In this document: positions 1 through 6,918 of the stretch, piece by piece | How positions within the stretch are numbered: position 1 is the first letter of the stretch | How the letters are laid out: each line of letters begins with the position of its first letter | From: Blautia sp900556555 | GTDB taxonomy: Bacteria > Bacillota > Clostridia > Lachnospirales > Lachnospiraceae | Strand: one strand, 5' to 3' | NCBI GenBank assembly: GCA_964250615.1 | Contig: CAXUGM010000031.1 | Length of the DNA: 35,111 bases | Position numbers and translations under genes: made by a program | Notes under the pieces: model-generated | The model's input: only the letters and a program-made list of their open reading frames with translations | Told to the model about the DNA's origin: nothing | Database searches by the model: none

Positions 1-22
1 TATTTGGATTTTGTAGTGATGA

Positions 23-142
23 GTCTATTATCTCACATCGGATGATTTTGAACAGGTACTCGCTATTTTGCGTTTACAGAGAACAAAATCATTTGTGCTG
101 GAGTATAACAATGAAATTATATTATGGTCAAACGATCTTTAG
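23..142 (+). pseudogene. Possible C-terminal remnant of an unidentified gene
   Basis: A frame with no start codon is open from base 23 to a TAG at 140-142. It encodes a protein-like stretch containing DDFEQVLAILRLQRTKSF and ending ILWSNDL. Bases 1-24, in a different frame, also read protein-like (YLDFVVMS). Joining the two would need a single-base frameshift near base 24. I do not recognise the family. It could be the decayed 3' end of a gene lying to the left, or chance. Apart from this and the promoter at 184-192, I see nothing else in bases 1-221. Confidence 0.25.
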
Positions 143-183
143 ACCAATAAAAAGTAATAAAATGTTTAAAATATAATAAAATG

Positions 184-192
184 TGCTATAAT
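184..192 (+). promoter_or_regulatory. Extended -10 promoter of the ATPase-nuclease pair
   Basis: TG at 184-185, one base, then a perfect TATAAT at 187-192 form an extended -10 element. The -35 region near 164-170 is poor (TTTAAA), as is usual for extended -10 promoters. The predicted transcript start near base 199 leaves a leader of about 23 bases containing a strong GGAGGT ribosome site at 210-215. Confidence 0.55.
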
Positions 193-221
193 TAGAGTAA
201 TTAATATTTGGAGGTACTAAT

Positions 222-1406
222 ATGAGACTAAAAGCAGAAAATGTATTTAAACCTGGAGCGTATCCGGAATATACATATGTCTCCAGGAATTATGAAAATA
301 CAGGTATATCATATGAATTACGTTTAAAGCAGGCATTGAGAACAGCGGGTTGCCTTACATCATTAATTGGACCATCAAAAATGGGAAAGACAATCTTATG
401 CGAGAAGGTAATTGGATTTGACAACATTGTTGAAATTTCTGGTGCGGATTTTAACAGCAACACAGATTTTTGGGCAATTGTTGCTGCAAAAGTGGGGTTG
501 CCTTATAAAGGAGAATTGACAACAGAAAGAGAGGTTAATGAAGGAAATAGTAAGGAAACAGATAGTAAAAGCGAAAAGTATGTTCTAGCGAAAGATACCG
601 TTATTCAATATTATAAAGAGCACGATAAAGTATTAGTAATTGATGATTTTCATTATGCTTCAAAAGAGATGCAGACAAAAATGGCACAACAGCTCAAAGA
701 TGCAATTAGAAGAGAATTAAAGGTAGTCGTAGTTTCTCTTCCGCATAGGGCAGACGATGCAATTCGCAAGAATGCAGATTTATCGGGAAGATTGAGTTTA
801 ATTAATATTGAAGCGTGGGAAAAAAAGGATTTAAAAGAGATTGCTTTAAAAGGATTTAAACAACTTGACATTAAGATAACAGATGAAGTTGCAGAACAGT
901 TGGCAGTTGAGTGCCTTACATCACCACAGTTAATGCAGTATATTTGTCTGAGCATTTGCACATTGTTGGAAGACAAAAATGAGCATATTGTAAATTTTGA
1001 TATGTTGGAAATGGCATATAAATTTACAACGGTTAACTTTAACTATTACGATGTGGTAAATGTAATGTCTAAAGGTCCAAATCCGCGTGGAAAGAAAAGA
1101 AATTTATACAAAACATTAGATGGAAAAGAATTGGATTTGTATGGACTGATCGTGGAATCGTTAGCCAAAAATCCTCCGATTATGGAATTAGATTTTGACA
1201 CAGTTTATGACAGAATCATAAACCTTATTCCTAAAACAGAAGGAAAACCGGATAGAAATTCTGTAAAAAGTCATTTAAATAATTTACAAACAATCCTAAA
1301 AGAAAAAGAAGAAATTTATAAAGCAATAGAATGGAAAGACGGAAAAGTGTATGTTTTGGATCCATTATTTTTGTTTTATCTAAGATGGGGGAGAATGAAC
1401 GGATAA
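222..1406 (+). CDS. AAA ATPase (ORC/archaeal-ATPase type) of a two-gene nuclease cassette
   Basis: This 394-residue soluble protein starts at an ATG seven bases after GGAGGT. It has a Walker A motif, GPSKMGKT, at residues 50-57. Its Walker B is VLVIDDFHY around 137-145, with acidic residues D141 and D142. A sensor-like strand (VVVVSLP) follows, then an SGRL arginine box near residues 187-190 and a helical lid. The C-terminal ~90 residues resemble a winged helix and end DPLFLFYLRWG, as in archaeal ATPase/DUF234-type proteins. This architecture fits an ATP-dependent DNA-binding or sensing switch. The nuclease gene begins one base past its stop, so the products probably act together. Codon use is strongly AT-rich compared with genes from 2372 onward, suggesting acquisition. 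The anti-phage role is inference; the ATPase fold is well supported. Confidence 0.85.
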   Translation: MRLKAENVFKPGAYPEYTYVSRNYENTGISYELRLKQALRTAGCLTSLIGPSKMGKTILCEKVIGFDNIVEISGADFNSNTDFWAIVAAKVGLPYKGELTTEREVNEGNSKETDSKSEKYVLAKDTVIQYYKEHDKVLVIDDFHYASKEMQTKMAQQLKDAIRRELKVVVVSLPHRADDAIRKNADLSGRLSLINIEAWEKKDLKEIALKGFKQLDIKITDEVAEQLAVECLTSPQLMQYICLSICTLLEDKNEHIVNFDMLEMAYKFTTVNFNYYDVVNVMSKGPNPRGKKRNLYKTLDGKELDLYGLIVESLAKNPPIMELDFDTVYDRIINLIPKTEGKPDRNSVKSHLNNLQTILKEKEEIYKAIEWKDGKVYVLDPLFLFYLRWGRMNG

Positions 1407-1407
1407 T

Positions 1408-2142
1408 ATGCTGAAAGAGTATATCGAAAAGTTGAAATTAGTGGATACTGTAGAGGAATATGAGGAATTTATATCGAAGCTGCACCAGATGATGAAACAA
1501 GAAACATATAAGAATGATATTGTTCAAAATATCAGGAATAAGCAGAAATATATGGTAAACAAATTTTCGAAAGAATCTACCCGTGAAAATATGTTAAAGG
1601 CAAAAGAAAATCTGTTGATCTATTTGGATAGTATTTTATGTGAAGAATATGAGGAGTCATCACAATTTATTCAAAAGGAGATTGAAAGGTATCTGCGAAA
1701 TTTTTATTTCTTCTTAGAAGCGTTTAGGGAAGTAAAACCAGATAAGAGGGCATCACTTACGTCTGAAAACTTGAAAAAAATACAGATTGAAAATGAATAT
1801 GATTTACAGCATTTGCTTTATGCAGTTATAAAGCCATTGTATCCGGATGCTAGAAGAGAGGTAAGTGATGATTCGGGAGTTGGAACTGTTAGAAGCGATA
1901 TAAAAATTCTTTCTTTAAATACAATCATAGAAGCAAAGTGTACAAGAACATCAACAAACTTAAAAAAGCTGACAGAAGAAATAGAAGCTGATATTGTACA
2001 TTATAAGGCGGATTATATATTCTTTTATATCTACGACAAAGAAAAAATTATAAAAGACAGGCATGCTTTTGAAACAAATTTTAACAGGAGTTTTGATGGA
2101 AAGGAAGTCAGGATTATTATTTTGCAACCCGTCAATATGTAA
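1408..2142 (+). CDS. PD-(D/E)XK nuclease, DpnII-MboI-like fold, partner of the upstream ATPase
   Basis: This 244-residue protein has two parts. Residues 1-125 are charged and helical, with no recognised domain. Residues ~129-244 carry a restriction-endonuclease core: NEYDLQHLL with E130, then RSD at 162-164, a strand, and EAK at 175-177. D164, E175 and K177 match the D-(X)n-ExK catalytic signature. The order of elements resembles the DpnII-MboI REase domain found in many defence and conflict proteins. The gene lies one base after the ATPase stop, with a GGGGGA sequence at 1387-1391 inside the ATPase gene as the likely ribosome site, so translation is probably coupled. No methyltransferase gene is nearby, so this is not an ordinary restriction-modification pair. 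Target and trigger are unknown. Confidence 0.75.
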   Translation: MLKEYIEKLKLVDTVEEYEEFISKLHQMMKQETYKNDIVQNIRNKQKYMVNKFSKESTRENMLKAKENLLIYLDSILCEEYEESSQFIQKEIERYLRNFYFFLEAFREVKPDKRASLTSENLKKIQIENEYDLQHLLYAVIKPLYPDARREVSDDSGVGTVRSDIKILSLNTIIEAKCTRTSTNLKKLTEEIEADIVHYKADYIFFYIYDKEKIIKDRHAFETNFNRSFDGKEVRIIILQPVNM

Positions 2143-2156
2143 AGGATATAAATCTG

Positions 2157-2231
2157 ATGTTAAAAAATTATTTTGAAGAGAAAATCCAGATGTCTTTCAA
2201 AGAACTTTTAAATACCTTCAGCAACAGATAA
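2157..2231 (+). CDS. Possible 24-residue small protein after the nuclease gene
   Basis: A short ATG frame lies between the nuclease stop and the terminator at 2245. It is preceded by AAAGGA at 2141-2146 with a 10-base gap. The peptide (MLKNYFEEKIQMSFKELL...) could form an amphipathic helix. Its position inside the transcription unit makes it worth recording, but an ORF this short is expected by chance in AT-rich DNA. Confidence 0.2.
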   Translation: MLKNYFEEKIQMSFKELLNTFSNR

Positions 2232-2244
2232 AAACAAAACTCAT

Positions 2245-2274
2245 GAAAGAAAGAGTGTGTTTCTTTCGTTTTTA
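2245..2274 (+). terminator. Rho-independent terminator of the ATPase-nuclease unit
   Basis: GAAAGAAA at 2245-2252 pairs perfectly with TTTCTTTC at 2260-2267 around a 7-base loop, followed by GTTTTTAG. The stem is AT-rich but correctly placed about 100 bases after the nuclease stop. It separates the cassette from the recombinase gene. Confidence 0.6.
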
Positions 2275-2330
2275 GTTTAGCGGACAAATACAGATTTAAC
2301 CGAAAAACTATAGCTTTTTTCCTGATTCTG

Positions 2331-2339
2331 TGGTAAACT
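2331..2339 (+). promoter_or_regulatory. Possible extended -10 promoter for the recombinase gene
   Basis: TGG then TAAACT at 2334-2339 resembles an extended -10 element, 33 bases before the ATG at 2372. No convincing -35 is visible. The site lies after the terminator at 2245-2274, so the recombinase needs its own promoter somewhere in 2275-2350. Confidence 0.3.
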
Positions 2340-2371
2340 ACTCTCAAAATCAAGTTTTTGGAGGTCTTCCT

Positions 2372-3430
2372 ATGGCAAAGCCTATTACATACCGTGAACA
2401 AGAAAAATTAGAAAATACTGTGAAACTCCGTGAATTTCTCACAGAGCTTCCTCCATACGTCAAAGATTATTTCCGTGCCAAAGAACCCACCACATCAGAC
2501 AAAACCCGTTTGTCCTATGCGTATGATCTGCGTGTGTTTTTCCGGTTTTTACAGGAAACAAATCCTGCTTTACAGGAAAAACCCATGGCTGATATCTCGA
2601 TTCAGGATTTATCTTTGTTACAGCCCGTGGACTTCGAAGAATTTCAAGAATACCTGAAGGCCTATCAATCCTCAGATCATAAACTGGAAACCAATTCACG
2701 TACAGGAATTGCCAGAAAAATGTCCTGTTTACGCAGTTTTTATGATTATCTGTGCAAACGCCAGCTTTTACAGTCAAATCCTGTACGCCTTGTAGATATG
2801 CCAAAAATCAAAGAAAAAGCTATTATTCAGTTAGATCCTGATGAGGTAGCCAGTTTGTTGGATTATATTGAAAATTATGGAAAAAACCTTACAGGTGTCC
2901 AGCTTTACCACTACAACAAGCAAAAGTACCGTGATATTGCTATTGTTACTCTCCTACTAGGAACAGGTGTTCGTGTATCTGAACTGGTGGGATTAAATAT
3001 TTCAGATGTTGATTTTAAAAACAACGGCATCCGGATTCTCCGAAAAGGTGGAAATGAAATGATTGTTTATTTCGGCTCTGAAGTGGAACGGGCATTGCAG
3101 GAATATCTGGAACTATCGCGAAACGCCATTACTCCTGTTGCTGGCCATGAGGAAGCCTTGTTTCTCTCCGGCCAGAGAAAACGCATCAGCGTGGATGCGG
3201 TGGAAAAAATGGTGAAGAAATATGCTTCTGCTGTCTCCGTAAAAACCATTACCCCGCATAAGCTCCGCAGTACCTACGGAACAGCCCTGTACCGGGAAAC
3301 CGGAGATATTTATCTGGTAGCTGATGTTTTAGGGCATTCAGATGTTAATACTACGAAAAAACACTATGCCAAATTAAGCGATGAAAGGCGCAGAGCTGCT
3401 TCCAAAGCTGTAATTTTACGTGAACAATAG
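2372..3430 (+). CDS. Tyrosine recombinase, XerC/XerD type
   Basis: This is a site-specific DNA recombinase that cuts and rejoins DNA through a 3'-phosphotyrosine. Residues ~20-140 form the SAM-like N-terminal core-binding domain, and ~150-350 the catalytic domain. The full catalytic set is visible: R201 in GTGVRVSEL, K225, H296 and R299 in HKLR, H322 in LGHSD, and the nucleophile Y332 in HYAKL. A 14-codon upstream extension is open, but GGAGGT at 2360-2365 places the start at the ATG at 2372, giving 352 residues. That is somewhat longer than the ~300 of typical XerC/D. Its composition matches the rest of the chromosome rather than the AT-rich cassette on its left. It may be the housekeeping dimer-resolution enzyme or a resident recombinase; the sequence cannot decide. 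Confidence 0.85.
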   Translation: MAKPITYREQEKLENTVKLREFLTELPPYVKDYFRAKEPTTSDKTRLSYAYDLRVFFRFLQETNPALQEKPMADISIQDLSLLQPVDFEEFQEYLKAYQSSDHKLETNSRTGIARKMSCLRSFYDYLCKRQLLQSNPVRLVDMPKIKEKAIIQLDPDEVASLLDYIENYGKNLTGVQLYHYNKQKYRDIAIVTLLLGTGVRVSELVGLNISDVDFKNNGIRILRKGGNEMIVYFGSEVERALQEYLELSRNAITPVAGHEEALFLSGQRKRISVDAVEKMVKKYASAVSVKTITPHKLRSTYGTALYRETGDIYLVADVLGHSDVNTTKKHYAKLSDERRRAASKAVILREQ

Positions 3431-3482
3431 GATTTTTATATCCATTGTAATCCCTTCACTGGAATAGCCAACATCGGATTTT

Positions 3483-3935
3483 TTATGATTGAAAGGTCTG
3501 GTCATCTAATATAATGGTAAACGGTCCTTCATTGATTAAAGATACTTTCATCAATGCCCCAAAAGTTCCTGTCTGCACTACCGGAACGTATTCTTTTACC
3601 TTCTCAACCATGTATTCATACAAAGCCTCAGCCTTTCCAGGTTCACCGGCATCAAAAAAACTTGGCCTATTTCCCTTTTTGCAGTTCGCATACAAAGTAA
3701 ACTGAGACACCAGAAGCACTTCTCCATTTACATCTGCTAAAGAAAGATTCGTCTTTCCGTTTTCATCTGCAAAAATCCGAAGGTTTACCATTTTCTTAAT
3801 AAACTTATCTACAATTTCTTTTGTATCTTCTTTTCCAATTCCTACCAGAACCAAAAAGCCCTGATTAATCTTTCCTACGCAGTTTTCCTCTACCTCAACA
3901 GATGCACTGCTGACTTTCTGAATTACTAATTTCAT
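3483..3935 (-). CDS. dtd: D-aminoacyl-tRNA deacylase
   Basis: The enzyme hydrolyses D-amino acids (and glycine) mis-attached to tRNA, recycling the tRNA in the cytoplasm. The 150-residue length is exactly typical. Family signatures are present: SQFTLYA, which carries the active-site Ser-Gln, and the cross-subunit Gly-Pro motif in NEGPFTIIL near the C-terminus. The start ATG overlaps the stop of the upstream membrane-protein gene by four bases (ATGA), so the two are translationally coupled. The 52-base gap to the convergent recombinase gene holds only weak inverted repeats and no clear terminator. Confidence 0.95.
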   Translation of the reverse strand: MKLVIQKVSSASVEVEENCVGKINQGFLVLVGIGKEDTKEIVDKFIKKMVNLRIFADENGKTNLSLADVNGEVLLVSQFTLYANCKKGNRPSFFDAGEPGKAEALYEYMVEKVKEYVPVVQTGTFGALMKVSLINEGPFTIILDDQTFQS

Positions 3936-5236
3936 ACTTCTTCATCCTTTTCCTTCTCTTTTTTCTCCTCAATGTCCAAACCGCTTTCATCTACTTTAAA
4001 CTCTACAGGACTCAAATTCTCTGGATTCATATAATCCATATGAGTATATACGGTTTCATCCATTGGCATGGATCTCTGACGCAGATTATAGGCACGGAAG
4101 GTCTTGATTCCAGCCATAATGACAGCTAATGTAGGAACACCGATAATCATACCAGGGATACCCATAATACCGCCAAAAAGTAAGATTGCTACAATAACCA
4201 TAAAACTGGAAAGTCCTGTAGAGTTTCCAAGAATCTTAGGTCCGAGAATATTTCCATCAAACTGCTGCAAAAGCAAAATAAAAATCAGGAAATACAGGCA
4301 CTGCATCGGATTCACCATAAGAATGATAAAGGCAGTCGGTATCGCCCCAAGATAAGGACCGAAAAACGGGATTACGTTTGTCACGCCAACCACTACGCTT
4401 ACAAGCAGAGCATACGGAGTTCCGATAATGGTTGTACCGATATAACACAAAATACCGATAATTACAGAATCTACAATCTTTCCAACAATAAATCCAACAA
4501 AGGTTCTGTGGGCAAACCGGACACCTTTTACCACACTATTTGCATGTTCTGTGCTTAAAAACGCATATACAAACATTTTAGACTGCGTCACAAATTCTTC
4601 TTTTCCAGCCATAAGATAGATGGAAATAATCAGTCCAATCAGCAAATTTTTGATAAATACCAAAGTTCCAAACACTCCGGTACTTAAATGCTGAAGAATG
4701 GCTCTTAACTGAGGAAGAATCTGTACATTTAAAAAGTTTTCCAATTTTGGAGAATACTGTTCAATATAGGAAAATACTGTGGTCTGCCACTCAGGATTAT
4801 CCTTTAACAGAGATTCCAGCCAGTGACGGATATTTTGAAAATATCTGGGGAAGTCATTAATAATGCTGATAATACTCTCAATAATACTTGGCATGATCAT
4901 AGCCAGCAGAGAATAAATAATCATAAATGCAAAAATCAATGCCAAAACAATGCTCACATACCGCACAACCTTCTTGTGTCCTTTGGTCGGAGTGATATGC
5001 TTCTTCTGAACCAGATATTTATAAAAATGCCGTTCCTGAAAATTCACAATAGGAATCAGCAAATAGGCAATAATCGCACCGCAAATAACCGGCATCAGAA
5101 TGGATATCAGTTTGCGTAATGCACCAAATACAACATCCATGCGGAAAAGCAAAAAATAAAATAACATACTGGCACTGACAACCCCAAAAGCGGTGAGCCC
5201 CCAATATAAATACTTATTTTTCCAATGAAACTTCAT
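3932..5236 (-). CDS. AI-2E family (PerM/YtvI-type) membrane transporter
   Basis: This 434-residue polytopic membrane protein has paired hydrophobic segments near the N-terminus (about residues 10-65), one at about 90-125, and a cluster from about 195 to 390. The loop around GPYLGAIP, and the segment containing DGNILGPKILG after it, are typical of the AI-2E transporter family (formerly UPF0118). The C-terminal tail is charged and ends in a Lys/Glu-rich stretch. Family members export autoinducer-2 or act as Na+/H+ antiporters, and the substrate here cannot be read from sequence. AGGAG precedes the ATG. It is the first gene of a two-gene operon with dtd. Confidence 0.85.
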   Translation of the reverse strand: MKFHWKNKYLYWGLTAFGVVSASMLFYFLLFRMDVVFGALRKLISILMPVICGAIIAYLLIPIVNFQERHFYKYLVQKKHITPTKGHKKVVRYVSIVLALIFAFMIIYSLLAMIMPSIIESIISIINDFPRYFQNIRHWLESLLKDNPEWQTTVFSYIEQYSPKLENFLNVQILPQLRAILQHLSTGVFGTLVFIKNLLIGLIISIYLMAGKEEFVTQSKMFVYAFLSTEHANSVVKGVRFAHRTFVGFIVGKIVDSVIIGILCYIGTTIIGTPYALLVSVVVGVTNVIPFFGPYLGAIPTAFIILMVNPMQCLYFLIFILLLQQFDGNILGPKILGNSTGLSSFMVIVAILLFGGIMGIPGMIIGVPTLAVIMAGIKTFRAYNLRQRSMPMDETVYTHMDYMNPENLSPVEFKVDESGLDIEEKKEKEKDEEV

Positions 5237-5275
5237 GTCACAACTACGCTCCTCTTCTTTACCATATAACTTCTT

Positions 5276-5289
5276 TGTAGTATAACACG
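5276..5289 (-). promoter_or_regulatory. Extended -10 promoter for the AI-2E/dtd operon
   Basis: Read on the minus strand the sequence is TGT-TATACT, with the -10 hexamer at 5279-5284: an extended -10 about 43 bases upstream of the ATG at 5236. No TTGACA-like -35 is seen. It is divergent from the promoter at 5346-5354. Confidence 0.45.
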
Positions 5290-5345
5290 AATCAGATGGT
5301 TTGTGTTAGGAATTGCAGAAAAATCTTTCTTTTTTTTTCGTTCTG

Positions 5346-5354
5346 TGCTATGAT
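5346..5354 (+). promoter_or_regulatory. Extended -10 promoter for the TtcA-like gene
   Basis: TGC followed by TATGAT (5349-5354) is an extended -10 element 39 bases before the TTG start. A T-rich run at 5325-5338 lies just upstream and no good -35 is present. Confidence 0.45.
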
Positions 5355-5392
5355 TCAAACGGTTATAAATTTATTTATTTGGAAGGATTTAT

Positions 5393-6133
5393 TTGCCTAT
5401 GAAATTACAGAAATTATTAAGCCTCACAAGAAAGGCCGTAGACGAATTTCAGCTCATAGAACCAGGAGACAAAATTGCCGTTGGAGTTTCCGGGGGAAAA
5501 GACAGTCTTACCATGCTGTATGCTCTTCATGGACTGATGCGTTTTTATCCGAACCCCTTTACCCTGGAAGCAATCACCGTAGATTTAGGACATCCTGGTT
5601 TTCAATCAGAGAAAATCAGAGAATTGTGTGATAGTCTTGGAATTCCTTTTACTCTCGTGAAAACAGATATTGCACCTATTATTTTCGAAGAGAGAAAAGA
5701 AAGCAATCCCTGTTCTCTTTGTGCCAAAATGAGAAAAGGTGCTCTCAATACTGCTGCCAAAAACTTAGGATGCAATAAAATCGCCTATGCCCATCACAAA
5801 GATGATGTTGTAGAGACTATGCTTTTATCCCTCATCTACGAAGGCCGTTTCCACACATTTGCTCCTAAAACATATCTGGACCGTATGGATTTGACTGTAA
5901 TACGCCCACTTCTGTTTGTAGATGAAGCAGATGTCATTGGATTTAAAAATAAATATCATATTGAAATCGAAAAGAGCCCCTGTCCGGTAGATGGCTATAC
6001 CAAGCGCCAGTATGCAAAAGAATTACTAAAAGACATCACAAAAGAAAATCCGGGAACAAAAGAGCGGATGTTTACTGCCATCTGTAACGGAAACATACAG
6101 GGCTGGCACCCCATCCAAGGGAAAACTAAATAG
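5393..6133 (+). CDS. TtcA-like tRNA 2-thiocytidine synthase
   Basis: This is a PP-loop ATPase that adenylates and thiolates tRNA; TtcA makes 2-thiocytidine at position 32. The PP-loop SGGKDS is at residues 33-38. Cysteines C107 and C110 (NPCSLC) and C197 (KSPCPVDG) match the three ligands of the [4Fe-4S] cluster in TtcA. The 246-residue length is shorter than E. coli TtcA (~311), as is common in Firmicutes homologues. The best ribosome site, GGAAGGA at 5381-5387, favours the TTG at 5393 (5 bases away), but an ATG two codons later at 5399 is a real alternative. It is monocistronic, with its own promoter and terminator. A related thiolase with another target base cannot be excluded. Confidence 0.8.
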   Translation: MPMKLQKLLSLTRKAVDEFQLIEPGDKIAVGVSGGKDSLTMLYALHGLMRFYPNPFTLEAITVDLGHPGFQSEKIRELCDSLGIPFTLVKTDIAPIIFEERKESNPCSLCAKMRKGALNTAAKNLGCNKIAYAHHKDDVVETMLLSLIYEGRFHTFAPKTYLDRMDLTVIRPLLFVDEADVIGFKNKYHIEIEKSPCPVDGYTKRQYAKELLKDITKENPGTKERMFTAICNGNIQGWHPIQGKTK

Positions 6134-6143
6134 ACAAAGTAAT

Positions 6144-6187
6144 GGCTGTATGTAATGTGATTTTTATCTTCACATCTACATACAGCC
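6144..6187 (+). terminator. Strong hairpin terminator after the TtcA-like gene
   Basis: GGCTGTATGTA at 6144-6154 pairs with TACATACAGCC at 6177-6187, and ATGTGA at 6155-6160 pairs with TCACAT at 6170-6175. This gives a 17-pair stem with one bulged base and a 9-base loop. The + strand continues CTCTTTCTTT. On the minus strand the following T-run is weak, so it mainly serves the + gene. Confidence 0.85.
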
Positions 6188-6209
6188 CTCTTTCTTTATG
6201 TATCATACT

Positions 6210-6845
6210 TTACGACTCTACGGTTTTCTTTCTCAGCTCTATAGCTGCCTTGATCATTTCTACGCAGCCTTCTACACCCAGGATTCCACTGTCCAGGCAC
6301 AAATTATAACTGGAAGCATCCCCCCATTTTTTACTGGTGTAATAGTTATAATAGCTGGCACGTTTTTTATCACTCTTAACAATCTGATCCTTTGCTGCAG
6401 AAGCTGAAAGATTATATATCTTAGACAACCTGTGAATTCTTTTATCCAGATCTGCATGAATAAATACGCTGATTGCTCCAGGGTATTCTGCCAGTGCATA
6501 GTCCGCACATCTTCCTACCATGACACAGGATTCCTCCTGTGCAATTTTCTTGATCGTATCAAACTGTGCAAGAAATACTTTATGGTTAATAGGCATATCT
6601 GCAAAGGCTGCAGAAGAATATCCGAAGGAATAGGTATCCATAACCAGAGAGTACAAAAAACTATTGGTAGGTTTTTCGTCATGGTGTTCAAACAACTCGT
6701 GGCAAATGCCACTGTCTTTGGCTGCACGGTCCAGCAGTTCTTTATCATAACACTTGATTCCTAATTCTTTTGCAAGAAGCTTACCAATGTCACGTCCCCC
6801 GCTTCCTGTCTGACGTCCTATGGTGATAATTGTGTTTGCTGCCAT
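6210..6845 (-). CDS. Cytidylate kinase-like family protein
   Basis: This is a P-loop nucleotide-kinase-fold protein. The N-terminus has ITIGRQTGSGGRDIG (phosphate-binding loop), followed by a cytidylate-kinase-like arrangement ending in a CLDSG segment near the C-terminus. It fits the cytidylate kinase-like family common in gut Clostridia, which is distinct from true Cmk; substrate and role are unknown. An ATG two codons upstream (6851) is only three bases from AGGAG, whereas the ATG at 6845 is nine bases away and leaves 211 residues, so I chose 6845. The 73 bases upstream, back to rluD, are very AT-rich and contain a TATAAT on the minus strand at 6868-6873, possibly its own promoter. No terminator follows rluD, so read-through from the rluD operon is also possible. 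Confidence 0.8.
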   Translation of the reverse strand: MAANTIITIGRQTGSGGRDIGKLLAKELGIKCYDKELLDRAAKDSGICHELFEHHDEKPTNSFLYSLVMDTYSFGYSSAAFADMPINHKVFLAQFDTIKKIAQEESCVMVGRCADYALAEYPGAISVFIHADLDKRIHRLSKIYNLSASAAKDQIVKSDKKRASYYNYYTSKKWGDASSYNLCLDSGILGVEGCVEMIKAAIELRKKTVES

Positions 6846-6918
6846 ACTCATACACTCCTTTCCTAAAATTATATCTTACATTTATTATAATTTATTTTAC
6901 TTCAAATGTATATATAAT

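Noticed and set aside
222..2142. Classical type II restriction-modification system
   Set aside because: There is no methyltransferase gene nearby and the first gene is an ATPase, so the restriction-modification label does not fit.
2330..2371. Upstream ATG extension of the recombinase
   Set aside because: GGAGGT at 2360-2365 lies inside the extension and is ideally spaced for the ATG at 2372.
2168..2401. 77-codon minus-strand ORF between the nuclease and recombinase genes
   Set aside because: It runs through the terminator hairpin and the start of the recombinase gene, has no ribosome site and no protein-like features.
5296..5631. 111-codon plus-strand ORF overlapping the TtcA-like start
   Set aside because: It is out of frame with a clearly conserved PP-loop gene and looks like a shadow frame.
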